Positions 43,495 to 54,585 of a stretch of 64,000 nucleotides of DNA are shown here, piece by piece. Origin of the DNA: Silene latifolia (Eukaryota > Streptophyta > Magnoliopsida > Caryophyllales > Caryophyllaceae); contig NC_133530.1 of the NCBI RefSeq assembly GCF_048544455.1, positions 17,537,748 through 17,601,747 on the forward strand, in the 5' to 3' direction. A program made the position numbers and the translations under genes. Positions within the stretch are counted from its first letter, which is position 1; each line of letters begins with the position of its first letter. A model generated the notes under the pieces. It made no database searches. It was given only the letters and a program-made list of their open reading frames with translations, and was not told the origin of the DNA.

Positions 43495-45014
43495 TGTTGG
43501 GTTCCTTATGTTGATGATAACATGCCCACTTGATTTGTGTATTCTTAGTTTACCTTTTCAGGATTAATGATGTAATCAAGCTTGGATTAAGAAGTGTTGA
43601 AGTTGTTAATCATCCATTGTAATAAGTCAAGTGTCATCTAATGTACAAGCAAGAAAGTAGAGTATATTAGAGTAATAGAAACAGTCCAGACGACTGTTGC
43701 TTTCACACGCAAACAGCTGTTTGGATTATGCCACAACTCGAGAAACTTGAAGTCCCTTTTATCTTTCAAAAGCTTTCACGTGATTATCATTTTTCAAAGA
43801 TAAAAATCAGATTTTTATTAAGGAGGTAGTAGTCTTTAAAGAGTGGTTTGAATTATTTCAAAATGTTTCCTCTTTATGCAAATTCAATCCTTTGGTCTTT
43901 AAGAAAAGAAGAAATGCTTTTTGCCATATTTGTGTTTACTTGTCATCATGTGACTTGTCTCACATCCTTTGTTTTTACGATTTTGCATGAGCATTTAAGG
44001 TTATCCTTCAAACCTTCTTTCTCTTTTCTTACCTTTGCAAAAGACCCCTTTTTGGTGCAAGTGTTGGGTGGTTGCAAATGGTCTTCACATGTGAGGTCTT
44101 TGACCCTTCAAAACCCTAGCAACCCCTTCACTCACCTCCTCTATATAAACCGTGTGCCTCCTTCATAAATCCCTAAGACTTTCTGAATTAATTCTTTCAT
44201 GTTTTGCAAAGTGTTTTTAAAGATTAAAAAATCGTGTCTTTTGCAAAATCCTTTTAAAAGTCTTCAAGTGTCTTTCAGTTTCTACAGTCGTGGCTACTGT
44301 TGCTTTTCTATACTAAACTCTCTTGCTTAAAAGTGTTGATCTTGTAAAAGTTGTCCACCTCTATTCTTTGTTAAGAATGTGTTAGTGGAAACTTGATCCT
44401 TTACATTTTAAGTGTGTTAGAAGAGTTTAGGACGGAGTAGTCTTTTACTCTTAACAACCGGAGTAGGTTGTGAGTTGGCAATCAGAGTAGATTGCGAGTT
44501 AGCTTGTCATAAGAACGGAGTAGTTCTTGCACTAGCTTTGCAACCGGAGTAGGTTGGCGTCTTTTATTACAAGGGTCTTTTAGTTGTCGGAGTAGATCAC
44601 TAAAGGAAAGTAATAAAATGGTAGATTGGACGTAGGCACTTTAGTATTTGCCGAACCAATTCAAAAACTCGTGTTCATTGTTTATCTCTTTAATTCCATT
44701 TCGCCTTTTTACTTTGCTTGTTTGTTTTGTTTCGCTCAAACTCGAAAGCAACAGATTCATCATCTTGTCGTATTTGGATGCATAATACTCCACAAACCGA
44801 GACAAATAGATACAGTCAGAACGATTGTTGCTTTCATACTTCAGCAAACATTCATCGTGATACTTGTTCAATCTTTCAATATTATTCAAAGTATCATCTA
44901 ATCTTTTTGTTTACTTAACTTACTTTAATCCAATAAAGTTGAAGTTAAAATTTTTAAAAGAGTACCTAATTCACCCCCTCCCCCTCTTAGGTACTTGAAT
45001 CCATAAACTCAACA
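43495..45014 (+). repeat. 3' LTR of the SIRE element
   Basis: 1520 bp. It carries the intact forms ACAGTCCAGACGACTGTTGC (43681-43700) and CAGCTG (about 43717-43722), where the 5' LTR has altered sequence. TSD ATATA follows. Confidence 0.93.
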
Positions 45015-45229
45015 ATATATCCACCCAAAAATGCCCTTCTATAGAAAAATTACCGTCCTTGCTAGCTTCAATGACCATTCACAACATCAGCAACTAAAGT
45101 AACAAAACTAATAATCAACTATAGCGGTCATGAGGAAATCGCACTCCATACATGAAGCGATACTAATCAAACTAAACGAGTCATAATATCTTGGGGTATC
45201 GCGCGCAAAGCGCGCGATACAACAACTAG

Positions 45230-46256
45230 TTAGTATTATAAGTCACTAGTTTAGATTTCACGCAATGAATGCGCGGTATTTATAGAGTTTATATAATATA
45301 TAGACCACGTGCAATATATGTACGGTATTTATAAAGTCTTACTTTTTAGTGTATTATTTATAGAATTTAAATTGATAATTCACTTATTTTTCATGTTTCT
45401 CCTTAATGTATTTTGATTTAAGAAATAAATAAAAATTTAAATCGTAAGAAGTAATAAAATGATATTTTTTTTACCGAGAAATTAATGATGTTAACTTACA
45501 AATATTTACTAATACCATATTTTTCAGCCGCAACTTCTTATCATAAAAAATCGATAAATTTTTATCAATAAGTTCTTTAAAAAAAATAATTTCCTTATCT
45601 TAAAAAAGATCGGAGATAAATTTGTGCAAAATGTGAAATAATAAATGTTATAAATATTTAAATATAAAAGATTATATCCATTTATAATTTATCATGTCCA
45701 CACCTATGGTAATAAGTACTCAGTATATGTTAAAAATATCAAGCATTATTCTAGGAAATATGTTTTAGGCGGGAAAAATTGGAGTTTCGCCTATTCATTT
45801 AGTAAATAGGGGATGTGCACCTCAAACTTTTATACTCACTCTATACTGATAGTACAACCATCAAGGAAAGAGAAAAAAGGTTAATTATTAGTTGACAAGT
45901 AGACTAAATTGAGTGTGGATGATAAAATTACTTATAAACGCATTTCCAAAATATTAAAGATAAACAATTGACTGAGACACTTGAAAATGGAATAGGTAAA
46001 TAAATGATTGGGACGGAGGAACTATTTGTTGTTGAAATGGTACATTTTGAATCATAATGTGTTAACTCAAGGAAAAATTATTGGGTACTCCGAGGACAAT
46101 AAATATTCCTCATTAGCCAATAAGAAGTTTTCATTCCTAATATTCTCATTGGCCCTTACATTTATCTTTACTTTATAGAAAATATTAAGAATGAAAGCTT
46201 CTTATTGGTAAGAAGTAAAAAGGACATACTTATTGTCCTTTAGAAGGATCCAAGAC
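45230..46256. other. AT-rich non-coding stretch
   Basis: No gene recognised. It includes two similar phrases, ATGCGCGGTATTTATAGAG and ATGTACGGTATTTATAAAG (45267-45334), and a lone Stowaway-like right terminus (GATTGGGACGGAGGAACTA, about 46004-46023) without a clear partner. Confidence 0.5.
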
Positions 46257-46259
46257 TAA

Positions 46260-46639
46260 GGCTCTGTTTGACAAAACTACCTGAAAAGGTATTTGAAACG
46301 AAAAGGTATTTAAACCGAAAAAATAATGAAGCACTGAAAAGGTAATTGATAAGGTAGCTGAAAAATAGGAGCTGATAAGATAACTGATTATATAAAAATA
46401 TGTTTGGCAAACTAGCTGAAAAGTAGTTGATTTTGGTAAAATGTCGTAAAAGGATATGCAAATTATTTAATATTATAGAATCAAGGGGTACAAAATGGAA
46501 AATAAGTCATTTCAGGTAGCATTTCATTTCAGGTACCTTATTTGACCAAATAAGCTATTTGCCAAACACTTGCAAAAAAAATCGGGTAGCTGAAATTTTG
46601 GCCAAATAAGCTACCTGAAGTGTCGTGTCAAACGGAGCC
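46260..46639. mobile_element. PIF/Harbinger-like MITE, 380 bp
   Basis: Terminal inverted repeats GGCTCTGTTTGACA at the left and the complement of GGCTCCGTTTGACA at the right, with TAA at 46257-46259 and 46640-46642. The interior is rich in GTAGCTGAAA/TACCTGAAA phrases. Confidence 0.8.
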
Positions 46640-46642
46640 TAA

Positions 46643-47373
46643 TTTAAGTGACAGTAAGATAAGTACTTGGGTTGATACAATCCTTCAATTGACATTTTTT
46701 TTTATTGTCGCAACGTGTTTCCTTTCATTCCTTTAAGGACACCTCTGGAATATGAAATTTTATTTAATCCGCGCATTATTTTTTGCATTGTAAAATAGTT
46801 ACTCAACATTTTATTTACTGTAATATGATTATGATTTTACGAGGAGTACAACACAATACTTTGGAGCAAAACCGCGTAAATGCATGTATGTAAAAGATGA
46901 ATTGACAATATTTGACTCATTCAACAAACAATTTGTGATCATCACATTCATAAGATTTGAGGCTGTGGTGCATTCATCCATAGACCAACATTTATTTGCT
47001 AGATTTAAAGATAACAAGTAATTCCCTCATTCTCACAATTACTCCCTCAGTCACTCATCATCTTCACAATCGACAGCCGCCGGTTCGCTACCAACCGTCG
47101 TTCTGCTTTTCGTCAGAACTCAGAAGCCTCAAGAGTCAAGACTCATTCGTTGTCTACATTACAAGGTATACCTAAGTGTTGTATTTGTGCCTTGAATTTG
47201 TTAGTCACCACTTCGAACAACTATCACGGTTATTTACGTTTCATTCTCTCTTTTATTGCTTTCTATTATTATAACTTATAACACTCAGTCTCGTTTTCCA
47301 ACTCCTTATTTGGTTGATAAAATGTTTAAAAGAAGCATATTTTTTACTGGAAAACTGATATAGTAAATGTACA
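46643..47373. other. AT-rich non-coding stretch
   Basis: Lies between the MITE and the end of the minus-strand LRR fragment. There is no recognisable gene. It should contain any 3' UTR of that fragment. Confidence 0.5.
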
Positions 47374-48240
47374 TCAATAGAAGTTGAGTGTTTTTATGTC
47401 ACAAGGTATTTCCAAATTCTCGCTTTCTCCGATTGACAACTCCGAGAGAAGAGGTAAAGCTCCTTCAGCTATAGACAAGGACTTAAGATGATACAAGTCT
47501 AAGACATGTAATGTCTTGAGCTTCTGAAACCCGTGACTTGCGATTTCCATGTGCTCTCCAAGGTACGCTTCAACCAATTGATCAAGTTCGACTAGATTAG
47601 GAAATAGTTGTAGGATCTCGAGAGGGTTGACCTGCATATTCGACCACCTTAGACGAATATTAACTAGGCCATGGAGTTCGTATACCCAAGTTGGAAACGA
47701 GACCAATTGTCCATTTAAGGATAGACGTTTAAGCATACGAGGAGGAGATTTGACCTTGGTTAAATCAATTAGCTCGATTCTACTCTTCGAGGATACATTC
47801 AATGATAGAAGATACTTCATCCCATCAATTATCGAACATAAGTCGTCTCCATCATCCGACTTAAGCCCTATGATTCCCAATTTTCTTAATTGTATCAAGT
47901 TTCTTAATTGTGAGACATCATCATCCAAATCCAAATATCCGAGTTCTTGTAGTTCCAAACATTTCTCAAGCGATCCTTCGACAATCTTCATTCCGTTGAT
48001 CTTCAAGAAGTGGCTACTAAAGCCAATGTCATACTCGTAATAGTATCCAAGAAGATGCCGGAGCCTGCTAAGACTGTTTATGTCTATAGGGAGTTCAGAA
48101 ATGAAGGTTTGGAGATTCTCAAGTTTACCTATGGAACTTGGAAGTCTCGAAACTCATGTGCTTCTCAAACTTAACGTAAATTAACATACCTAATTCTTCG
48201 GGAATAAGTTCTATGGGGGCATTGGACAGATCAAGTAGAC
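47374..48240 (-). pseudogene. CNL LRR fragment, paralogue of the 2124-17147 receptor
   Basis: A 210-codon minus-strand frame (48006-47374) reads LRKLGIIGLKSDDG, MLKRLSLNGQLVSFPTWVYE, LVNIRLRWSNMQVNPLEILQ, LKTLHVLDLYHLKSL, LLSELSIGESENLEIP, each with a near-identical counterpart in the first receptor. Upstream on the minus strand, frame-broken sequence continues the match to about 48240: LDLSNAPIELIPEELG, then after a shift and stop SRLPSSIGKLENLQT and LRHLLGYYYEYDIG. The homology then stops. No NB-ARC or CC sequence lies beside it. It is a degraded partial duplicate in inverted orientation about 30 kb from its relative. Confidence 0.85.
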
Positions 48241-49424
48241 TAATAATCTAATAGCAATTAGTCTAATAGAGATTATTAACTCACCAATTAGATTTATTAA
48301 CTCAAAATTGAGAATTTGAGATTCTAATGAGAGAATATCTCCTAATATGTTGATCTTAGGACTGTAAATATGCGCCAAGTGAGCACACGTCAGCGAAACC
48401 CATAAAATATTCACAAGGTTTTTAAAAAACATGCATGCATCATTACGCTTGTATCTTTGTCATTTAGACTCTGTATCTTTGAGCAAGTTGCTAACTGATT
48501 TATAAAATACATTAGTCAATGACAACATGCATGCATTACGCTTGTAATTTGAAGAGGTGCATAGAATTAGCAAGCACCATCTAAATACACAGACTATATC
48601 AACTGTATAAAAAGCATTTATCTATGGAGAGTTGGCATTTTACTAAGCATATCATTAATCCCTTTATAATGATGAACTAGCAAAGAGGAAAGAGCATCGG
48701 TTCATTGTTAAGACATACTGAATTCTTCTGCCAACATAACAGGTATGTATGTTAAACTCCTACATTTTTAAGTTATTGCATACTACTACTACTAGCTATC
48801 ATGTATGTATACTAACAATCCAAATGTATGTATGATGATCTTAGTCTCTTAGATAATCTTGTGTGAATTTAACTGCTCTTCTTGATGATGCTTCCCGTTT
48901 CATTTATTGTTTTTTGTTTTTTTTTTCTTATTTAACATGACTATTTCAATTTGTTACTGCTCTTCCGTTTCCATCAATTGTTTACACTTTTCGCAAGGGA
49001 ATTCTAACGAAAGGAAAACAAATAATGGGAACAGAGAAACTTCTTTTTTTAGGAGCCACGCTCACACAAAAAAGGTACGAGTTATGGATATGGGTCAAAC
49101 CCATACCAAGTGTTTGTTTCACAAATTCAAGGGTTTCTTATCCATACCTCAAACCCATGAGGTATGGGACTATGGGTTTCACATACCCAAGGAGGGGGGT
49201 GGCCGGTGGGTATGAGATAGATACCCATGAGTATCAAACTAAAATGAACAAAAATAAGAAAAAATAAATTACAGCATATTGTAAATCCAATTTTTATATA
49301 CTTATTTGATTAAATAATCATGATTTTATAATACTAAAAATTATTATTTACAATATTTTAATTTACGCATTTTAACCTTAATTGAGTTTAAAACCCATAC
49401 CACTCAAAATTGAAACAAACACAA
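48241..49424. other. Non-coding stretch flanking the LRR fragment
   Basis: Starts with a phrase shared with 17628-17669. It carries a cluster of ACCCATACC / GGTATGGG phrases at 49080-49225, some mutually inverted, which resume at about 54581-54625 on the far side of the Tork element. A 102-codon + strand frame at 48907-49215 has no recognisable motif. Confidence 0.5.
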
Positions 49425-49429
49425 GGTAT

Positions 49430-49979
49430 TGTTGGGAAAAACTCGTATTTCCCTCTTTGTGTAATTACGGGAAAAATAAATAAAGTGAGTAAATTAAATT
49501 GAGACAAAGACACAATAGAATTTTTGGTTACGCGGAAAAACCCAAATAGGTAAACAACCGCGGGACGAGTGTCCAATTCTTCCACTATAATATTTGTAGT
49601 AGGATTACAAGTCGTCACCTTAATAAGATGGATAACTCTCACTATTAATAGTGGTTTTCTTCTCCCACAAAACTCTCACAATAATAATACTAATTATTGT
49701 GGATTAATAATATATGTTTTTGTATTTGTGATTGATGAAATATGCTCTTCAATCTCACGTATTTATATGTGATGATGAAGGTTTAACTTACTCCAATATT
49801 AAACGCTAAAATGAATGTTTTTTCCCACATTCATTTAGCAAATGAGTTTTATCAATTTCTTTAGTAAATGCATCTACGTTATTCATTTACTAGATGAGTT
49901 TCAATGACTTAAATCATGTGAAACATCTCGTTCACTTATTGTGTTCATCCCTCTCAATTAAAGAGAGAATAACCCAACA
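49430..49979 (-). repeat. 3' LTR (element sense) of the Tork-like Copia
   Basis: On the + strand from TGTTGGGAAAAACTCG to ATAACCCAACA. It differs from 54034-54580 in small clusters, for example CAACCGCGGGACGAGTG versus CAACCATGATACAGTG near 49555-49570. Confidence 0.92.
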
Positions 49980-49997
49980 AATCTCCCCCTTCTCGAC

Positions 49998-51560
49998 TTA
50001 ATTGGAGGGCATCACTACACCGGAACCATCACAACAATCATCGAACTTCTTTGTTGATATGGTCTTGGTCATCATGTCGGACCAATTGTCATCGGTGTGA
50101 ACTTTATCAAGTTGAAGCTTCTTTTCTTCTAACACATCTCGAATCCAATGATATCGAACATCGATGTGTTTGGATCTTGAATGGTAATTTGGATTTTTAA
50201 CTAAGTGAATAGCGCTTTGACTATCACAAAGTAGAACATATTTTTCTTGCTTTTGACCAAGTTCTAGCAAGAAATTCTTCAACCATAACATTTCCTTACA
50301 AGCTTCAATTTTGCAATATACTCGGCCTCGGTGGTTGACAACGCAACACATTTTTGCGGTTTAGACGCGCCAAGATACGACTCCCCCTGCAAAAGTAGTC
50401 AAATAACTCGATGTCGATTTTCCTGGAGTCGACATCGCACTTTGCCATGTACGCATCACAATAACCTTGTAGCAAAGGTTCACCTTTACCAAAACATAAG
50501 CATCTATTGCTCGTTCCCCGGAGATATCTAAATATCAATTTCACAGCGGACCAATGTTCCTTTAGGGATTAGATAAATGGCGACTAACTACTCCATTGCA
50601 TAAGCAATGTCGGGTCTTGTACATATCATGGCATACATTAGGCGCCAACGAGCGGAAGAATAAGGGACATTACGCATCTCGAGCCTTTCATTTCTCCTTG
50701 ACGAGGACTTTGCTTCTTCTTGAGTTTGATATGTCCGAAGTGGCATACTAACCGGCTTGGCATTGTTCATCTTGAATTTCTCGAGAACTTTCTCAATATA
50801 TCTCTCTTGGGATAACCATAAAAGTTTCTTCTCTCGGTCACGAATAACTTTTATCCCAAGGATTTGTCTTTAGGTCCCAAATCTTTCATAGCAAATGATT
50901 TGCTTAGAGCTTTCTTGAGCGATGCAATTTTCTGCTTATCTTGCCCAACAATTAACATATCATCAACATATAACAATAGTATGATGAAATCACCACTTGC
51001 GTACCTCTTCATGAAAACACAATGATGATCGATCTGTGTTTTTTTAAAACCGTGCTCGGTCATGAAGGAATCAAATTTCTTATACCATTGTCGTGGTGCT
51101 TGCTTCAAACCATAAAGACTTTTGTTAAGGCACAGACAAGATTTTCTTTACCTGTTTTTTTCAAATCCTTGAGGTTGCTCCATATAAATCTCCTCGTCAA
51201 GATCTCCATGTAAGAATGCGGTTTTCACATCGAGTTGCTCAATCTCCAAATCTAGACTAGCAACTAGACCCATTCTGACTCGGATGGATGACATCTTCAC
51301 AACGGGGAAAATATCTCATCAAAATCAATCCCCTTTTTACGATTGCATCCCTTAACAACAATTCGAGCTTTGTATCGAGGTTTAGGATTGTTCTCTTCAT
51401 TCTTGAGCTTGAACACCCATTTACATCTCAACGCTCGTTTTCCTTTAGGCAACTCCACTAGATCATAAGTGTAATTCTCATGCAAGGATTGCATTTCTTC
51501 TTGCATAGCTTTCTCCCAGTCTTCTTTATTATCATTTGGTTAGCACTTCTCGATAATTAC
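49998..51560 (-). pseudogene. Tork-like RT and RNase H
   Basis: Minus-strand pieces in several frames, in order: RT start (MQEEMQSLHENYTYDLVELP, CKWVFKLKNE, ARIVVKGCNRKKGIDF; 51506-51297); a broken middle; MKQAPRQWYKKF and the active site YVDDMLIVG (51108-50851); VPYSSARWRLMYAMICTRPD (770-588 of the 50-kb block); RNase H with DSRK and SRSKHIDVRYHWIRD (50544-49998). At least four frame breaks lie between the pieces. All catalytic blocks are recognisable, so the damage is many small lesions and not a large deletion. Confidence 0.82.
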
Positions 51561-51670
51561 GAGGCTCCCCCGCATCGGCGATAAGTTCATACTCTTCTTC
51601 ACTATATCTAGTGGATGGACGTCGTTCTCTACTTCCACGACGTGGTTCGGGTTGAACACGAGCATTTATA

Positions 51671-53500
51671 TCATCTCGCTTCAAACTGTTCAACATTTTG
51701 ATTATGATTTTGTTCTCTTTCTTCTCTCCCTACATCATTTGGTACCACAGGGGATGGTGAAGAATTATCACGAACAATAATATGAGGTTGAGACTTCTCA
51801 AACTCCTTGAGGTCTATTATTGTTTGATCCTCGAAAAATACAACATCTCGGCTTCTAACGACCTTTCTTTTGACTGGATCCCATAATCTATAGCCAAATT
51901 CATCTTTAGGTGAGCCAAGGTAAATACATTGCCTGGTTTTTGAATCAAGCTTGGCTCGCTCGTCCTTCGGAATGTGGACGAATGCGCGACAACCAAATAC
52001 CTTCAGGTGATCATAAGATAACTTCTTTCCCGACCATACTTCATCTGGAATGCCTCTATTTAAAGAGTTTGATGGCGAGAGATTGATAATATCAACAGCA
52101 GTCTTCACAGCTTCTCCCCAATATGAGTTTGGGAGTTTTGTGTGAGATAACATACATCGAACTCTTTCACAAATAGTCCGGTGCATTCTTTCAGCTATGC
52201 CATTTAGCTGAGGTGTCTTCGGAGGAGTCTTTTCTAGTCGGATGCCAAAAGACTTGCAATAATCTTCAAATGGACCACGGTATTCACCACCATTATCAGC
52301 ACGGACGCACTTTAACTTCTTACCCGTCTGACGTTCAACCAAGGCATGAAATTCCTTAAAGGATTGGAGTACCTGGTCTTTGGTTTTCAACAAATATAAC
52401 CAAACTTTTCTCGAATGATCATCAATAAAGGTGACAAAATATGATGCACCTCCTTGAGATTTTTCAGTCATAGAGCAAACATCAGTATGAACCAAATCTA
52501 GGATATATTTTCTTCTAGATGGCGAACTGGATCTTTTAAATGAGACTCTATGCTGCTTTCCTGCTAAGCAGTGTGTGCAAGGATCAAGAGATTTACCTTT
52601 CACCTTTGGTAGTAGGTCTTTTTGTGAGAGAATTTGTAATCCTTTCTCACTCATAAGCCCTAACCTTTTATGCCATAACTCCAAGGAAGAATTATCATGA
52701 GCAATATTTGCCTCCCCCTTGAATAAGCGCCCATGGGTGAAATATAAGGTACCTTCTTTCTTTCCTCGAGCGACAATCATATTACCATTGGTGAGCTTCC
52801 ACTTTCCATCACCAAAGTAATTCATATACCCAGCATCATCAAGTTTACCAGCTGACATCAGATTAAGCCGCATATCGGGTACATGTCTCACATCCTTCAA
52901 CATAAGCTTACAACCGGTACTAGTTACTAGGTGAATATCTCCTAAGCCAACAATTTTGCTTGTGACTTGATTTCCCATTTTCACCGTACCGAAATCACCT
53001 TTCTTGTAGGATGAAAATAACCATTCATGTGGGGTGATGTGAAATGATGCACCTGAATCGACAATCCATAGGCTTTCATCAGAAGCTAAATTGAGATAAT
53101 TGTCTTCTCCGATTATAAATATATCGGTTTCTTCCTCAATTGCGACAGCGCTGGTGCTTGGTTCTTCTTTCTTCTTTGGGTCAATTTGATCTGGCTTGAC
53201 CGTACCATTTTTCTGGTCTCTCTTCAGATTTCGACATTCGGGTTTTCTATGACCCGGTTTACCAGAATAATAACAAGTGATGCTTGCTCTAGAACGAGAT
53301 TTGGATCGTCCTCTTGACTTGTCACGCCCCTTGTTTCTAGAGTTGTCACGATTTTCACTTCTGCCTCTGTTTTCAACAACATTAACATCTGAATCTGTTG
53401 AAATACCACACTCCTTTCTCCTTGCTTCTTCATTTAGAAGAAGGCACGATGTGACATCCATGGTGAGATTTCCTTGAGGGATGAGTTGCGAGTGTAACAA
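51671..53500 (-). pseudogene. Tork-like gag end, protease and integrase
   Basis: A 609-codon minus-strand frame. It carries a zinc-knuckle-like CYYSGKPGHRKPEC in which the second Cys of C-x2-C is Ser, protease LWIVDSGASFHITPHEW, and integrase zinc region LWHKRLGLMSEKGL...CTHC (the second His of HHCC reads Leu). The integrase core has Asp in VHTDVCSM, Asp in RADNGGEYRG and Glu in NGIAERMHRT, followed by the GKKLSYDHLKVFGCRAFVHI segment. Two metal-ligand substitutions would weaken both zinc sites. The frame ends at 51671, after which RT resumes in another frame. Confidence 0.88.
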
Positions 53501-53994
53501 CTAAAGTGTCCCAACTCTCGGGAAGAGAGCTTAAAAGCAATAATGCTTGTAGCTCATCATCAATCTTCATATCCACCTTGGTTAACTGGTTTACAAGACC
53601 CTTGAAATTGTTCAAGTGTTCAATCATGCCTTGACCATCTTTATAATCTAACTTCACCAATCGTCTTACGAGAAGAGCTTTATTTCTAGGAGTTTTCTTT
53701 CGAATCATAGATTCAAGTTTTGACCATAATTCATGGGCATTAGTGAAAGTAGCCACATGCTCAAATAAACTTCGGTCGATATATTTACGTATCATAGCGA
53801 CCGCTTTCCGATTAAGGAGATCCCAATCTTTGTCGATTTTCCTTAGGCTTGTCTTCACTAATGATAGGCTCATACAAATCTTTACAATATAAATGATCCT
53901 CCATCATCGGTTTCCAATAGGAATAATTATCAGCCGTGAGTTTAAACATATCACCATCATAATGAGCGATGGTAGTCTCCATAATAATACACAA
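53430..53994 (-). pseudogene. Tork-like gag N-terminal part
   Basis: Starts near METTIAHYDGDMFKLTADNY (53994) with SYWKPMMEDHLYCKDLYEPI. A frame change near 53840 gives the UBN2-like core (AVAMIRKYIDRSLFEHVATF, ELWSKLESMIRKK, LVRRLVKLDYKDGQGMIEHL). It then breaks into the 53500 frame. Confidence 0.8.
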
Positions 53995-54033
53995 GAAAAT
54001 ATAATGAGCCCACTAACATGGCTCTGATACCAC

Positions 54034-54580
54034 TGTTGGGAAAAACTCGTATTTCCCTCTTTGTGTAATTACGGGAAAAATAAATAAAGTGAGTAAATTA
54101 AATTGAGACAAAGACACAATAGAATTTTTGGTTACGCGGAAAAACCCAAATAGGTAAACAACCATGATACAGTGTCCAATTCTTCCACTATAATATTTGT
54201 AGTAGGATTACAAGTCGTCACCTTAATAAGATGGATAACTCTCACTATTAATAGTGGTTTTCTTCTCTCACAAAACTCTCACAATAATAATACTAATTAT
54301 TGTGGATTAATAATATATATGTTTTTGTATTTGTGATTGATGAAATATGCTCTTCAATCTCACGTATTTATATGTGATGATGAAGGTTTAACTTACTCAA
54401 TATTAAGCTAAAATGAATGTTTTTCCCACATTCATTTAGCAAATGAGTTTTATCAATTTCTTTAGTAAATGCATCTACGTTATTCATTTACTAGATGAGT
54501 TTCAATGACTTAAATCATGTGAAACATCTTGTTCACTTATTGTGTTCATCCCTCTCAATTAAAGAGAGAATAACCCAACA
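54034..54580 (-). repeat. 5' LTR (element sense) of the Tork-like Copia
   Basis: 547 bp from TGTTGGGAAAAACTCG to ATAACCCAACA on the + strand. The primer site lies just outside its left edge, at 54021-54032. Confidence 0.92.
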
Positions 54581-54585
54581 GGTAT

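Larger units (their letters stand above)
33662..45014 (+). mobile_element. SIRE/Maximus-type Copia retrotransposon with env-like ORF
   Basis: 11,353 bp, with LTRs 33662-35182 (1521 bp) and 43495-45014 (1520 bp) and TSD ATATA at 33657-33661 and 45015-45019. Primer site TGGTATCAGAGC at 35185-35196; purine tract AAAGGGGGAA at 43483-43492, with an extra AGAGGGGGAAAAGG upstream near 43240. Long gag with coiled coil and two zinc knuckles, Copia-order pol, and a separate large ORF after RNase H are the hallmarks of the SIRE group. Pol carries several frameshifts, whereas the last ORF is clean. Confidence 0.93.
32552..45229 (+). mobile_element. Short non-autonomous Helitron-like element, split by the SIRE Copia
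   Basis: The 5' end TCTTATATATTAAGAAATTA follows an A (32551). The 3' end has an 11-bp perfect hairpin, GTATCGCGCGC-AAA-GCGCGCGATAC (45196-45220), five bases before CTAG (45226-45229), and is followed by T. TC start, CTRR end, subterminal hairpin and A/T target are the Helitron signature. Without the Copia and one TSD copy it is about 1.3 kb. A decayed second hairpin end (TATCTTGGGGTACTGCG..., about 33559-33590) shares TAATATCTTGGGGTA with the true end. No Rep/helicase sequence is present. Confidence 0.65.
49430..54580 (-). mobile_element. Copia retrotransposon, Tork/Tnt1-like
   Basis: LTRs 49430-49979 (550 bp) and 54034-54580 (547 bp) with TSD GGTAT at 49425-49429 and 54581-54585. Minus orientation is shown by primer site TGGTATCAGAGC at 54021-54032 on that strand. 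5.15 kb, standard for the group. RNase H end motifs (HSRSKHIDVRYHWIRD, then HTDDNWSDMMTK) resemble Tnt1/Tork. The LTRs are similar but the polyprotein has many frame breaks. Confidence 0.92.

Noticed and set aside
45996..46023. Stowaway MITE from a lone GGGACGGAGGAACTA end
   Set aside because: No matching left terminus with TA could be placed with confidence.
48907..49267. Overlapping 102- and 80-codon frames
   Set aside because: No recognisable domain, and composed of the local ACCCATACC repeat phrases.
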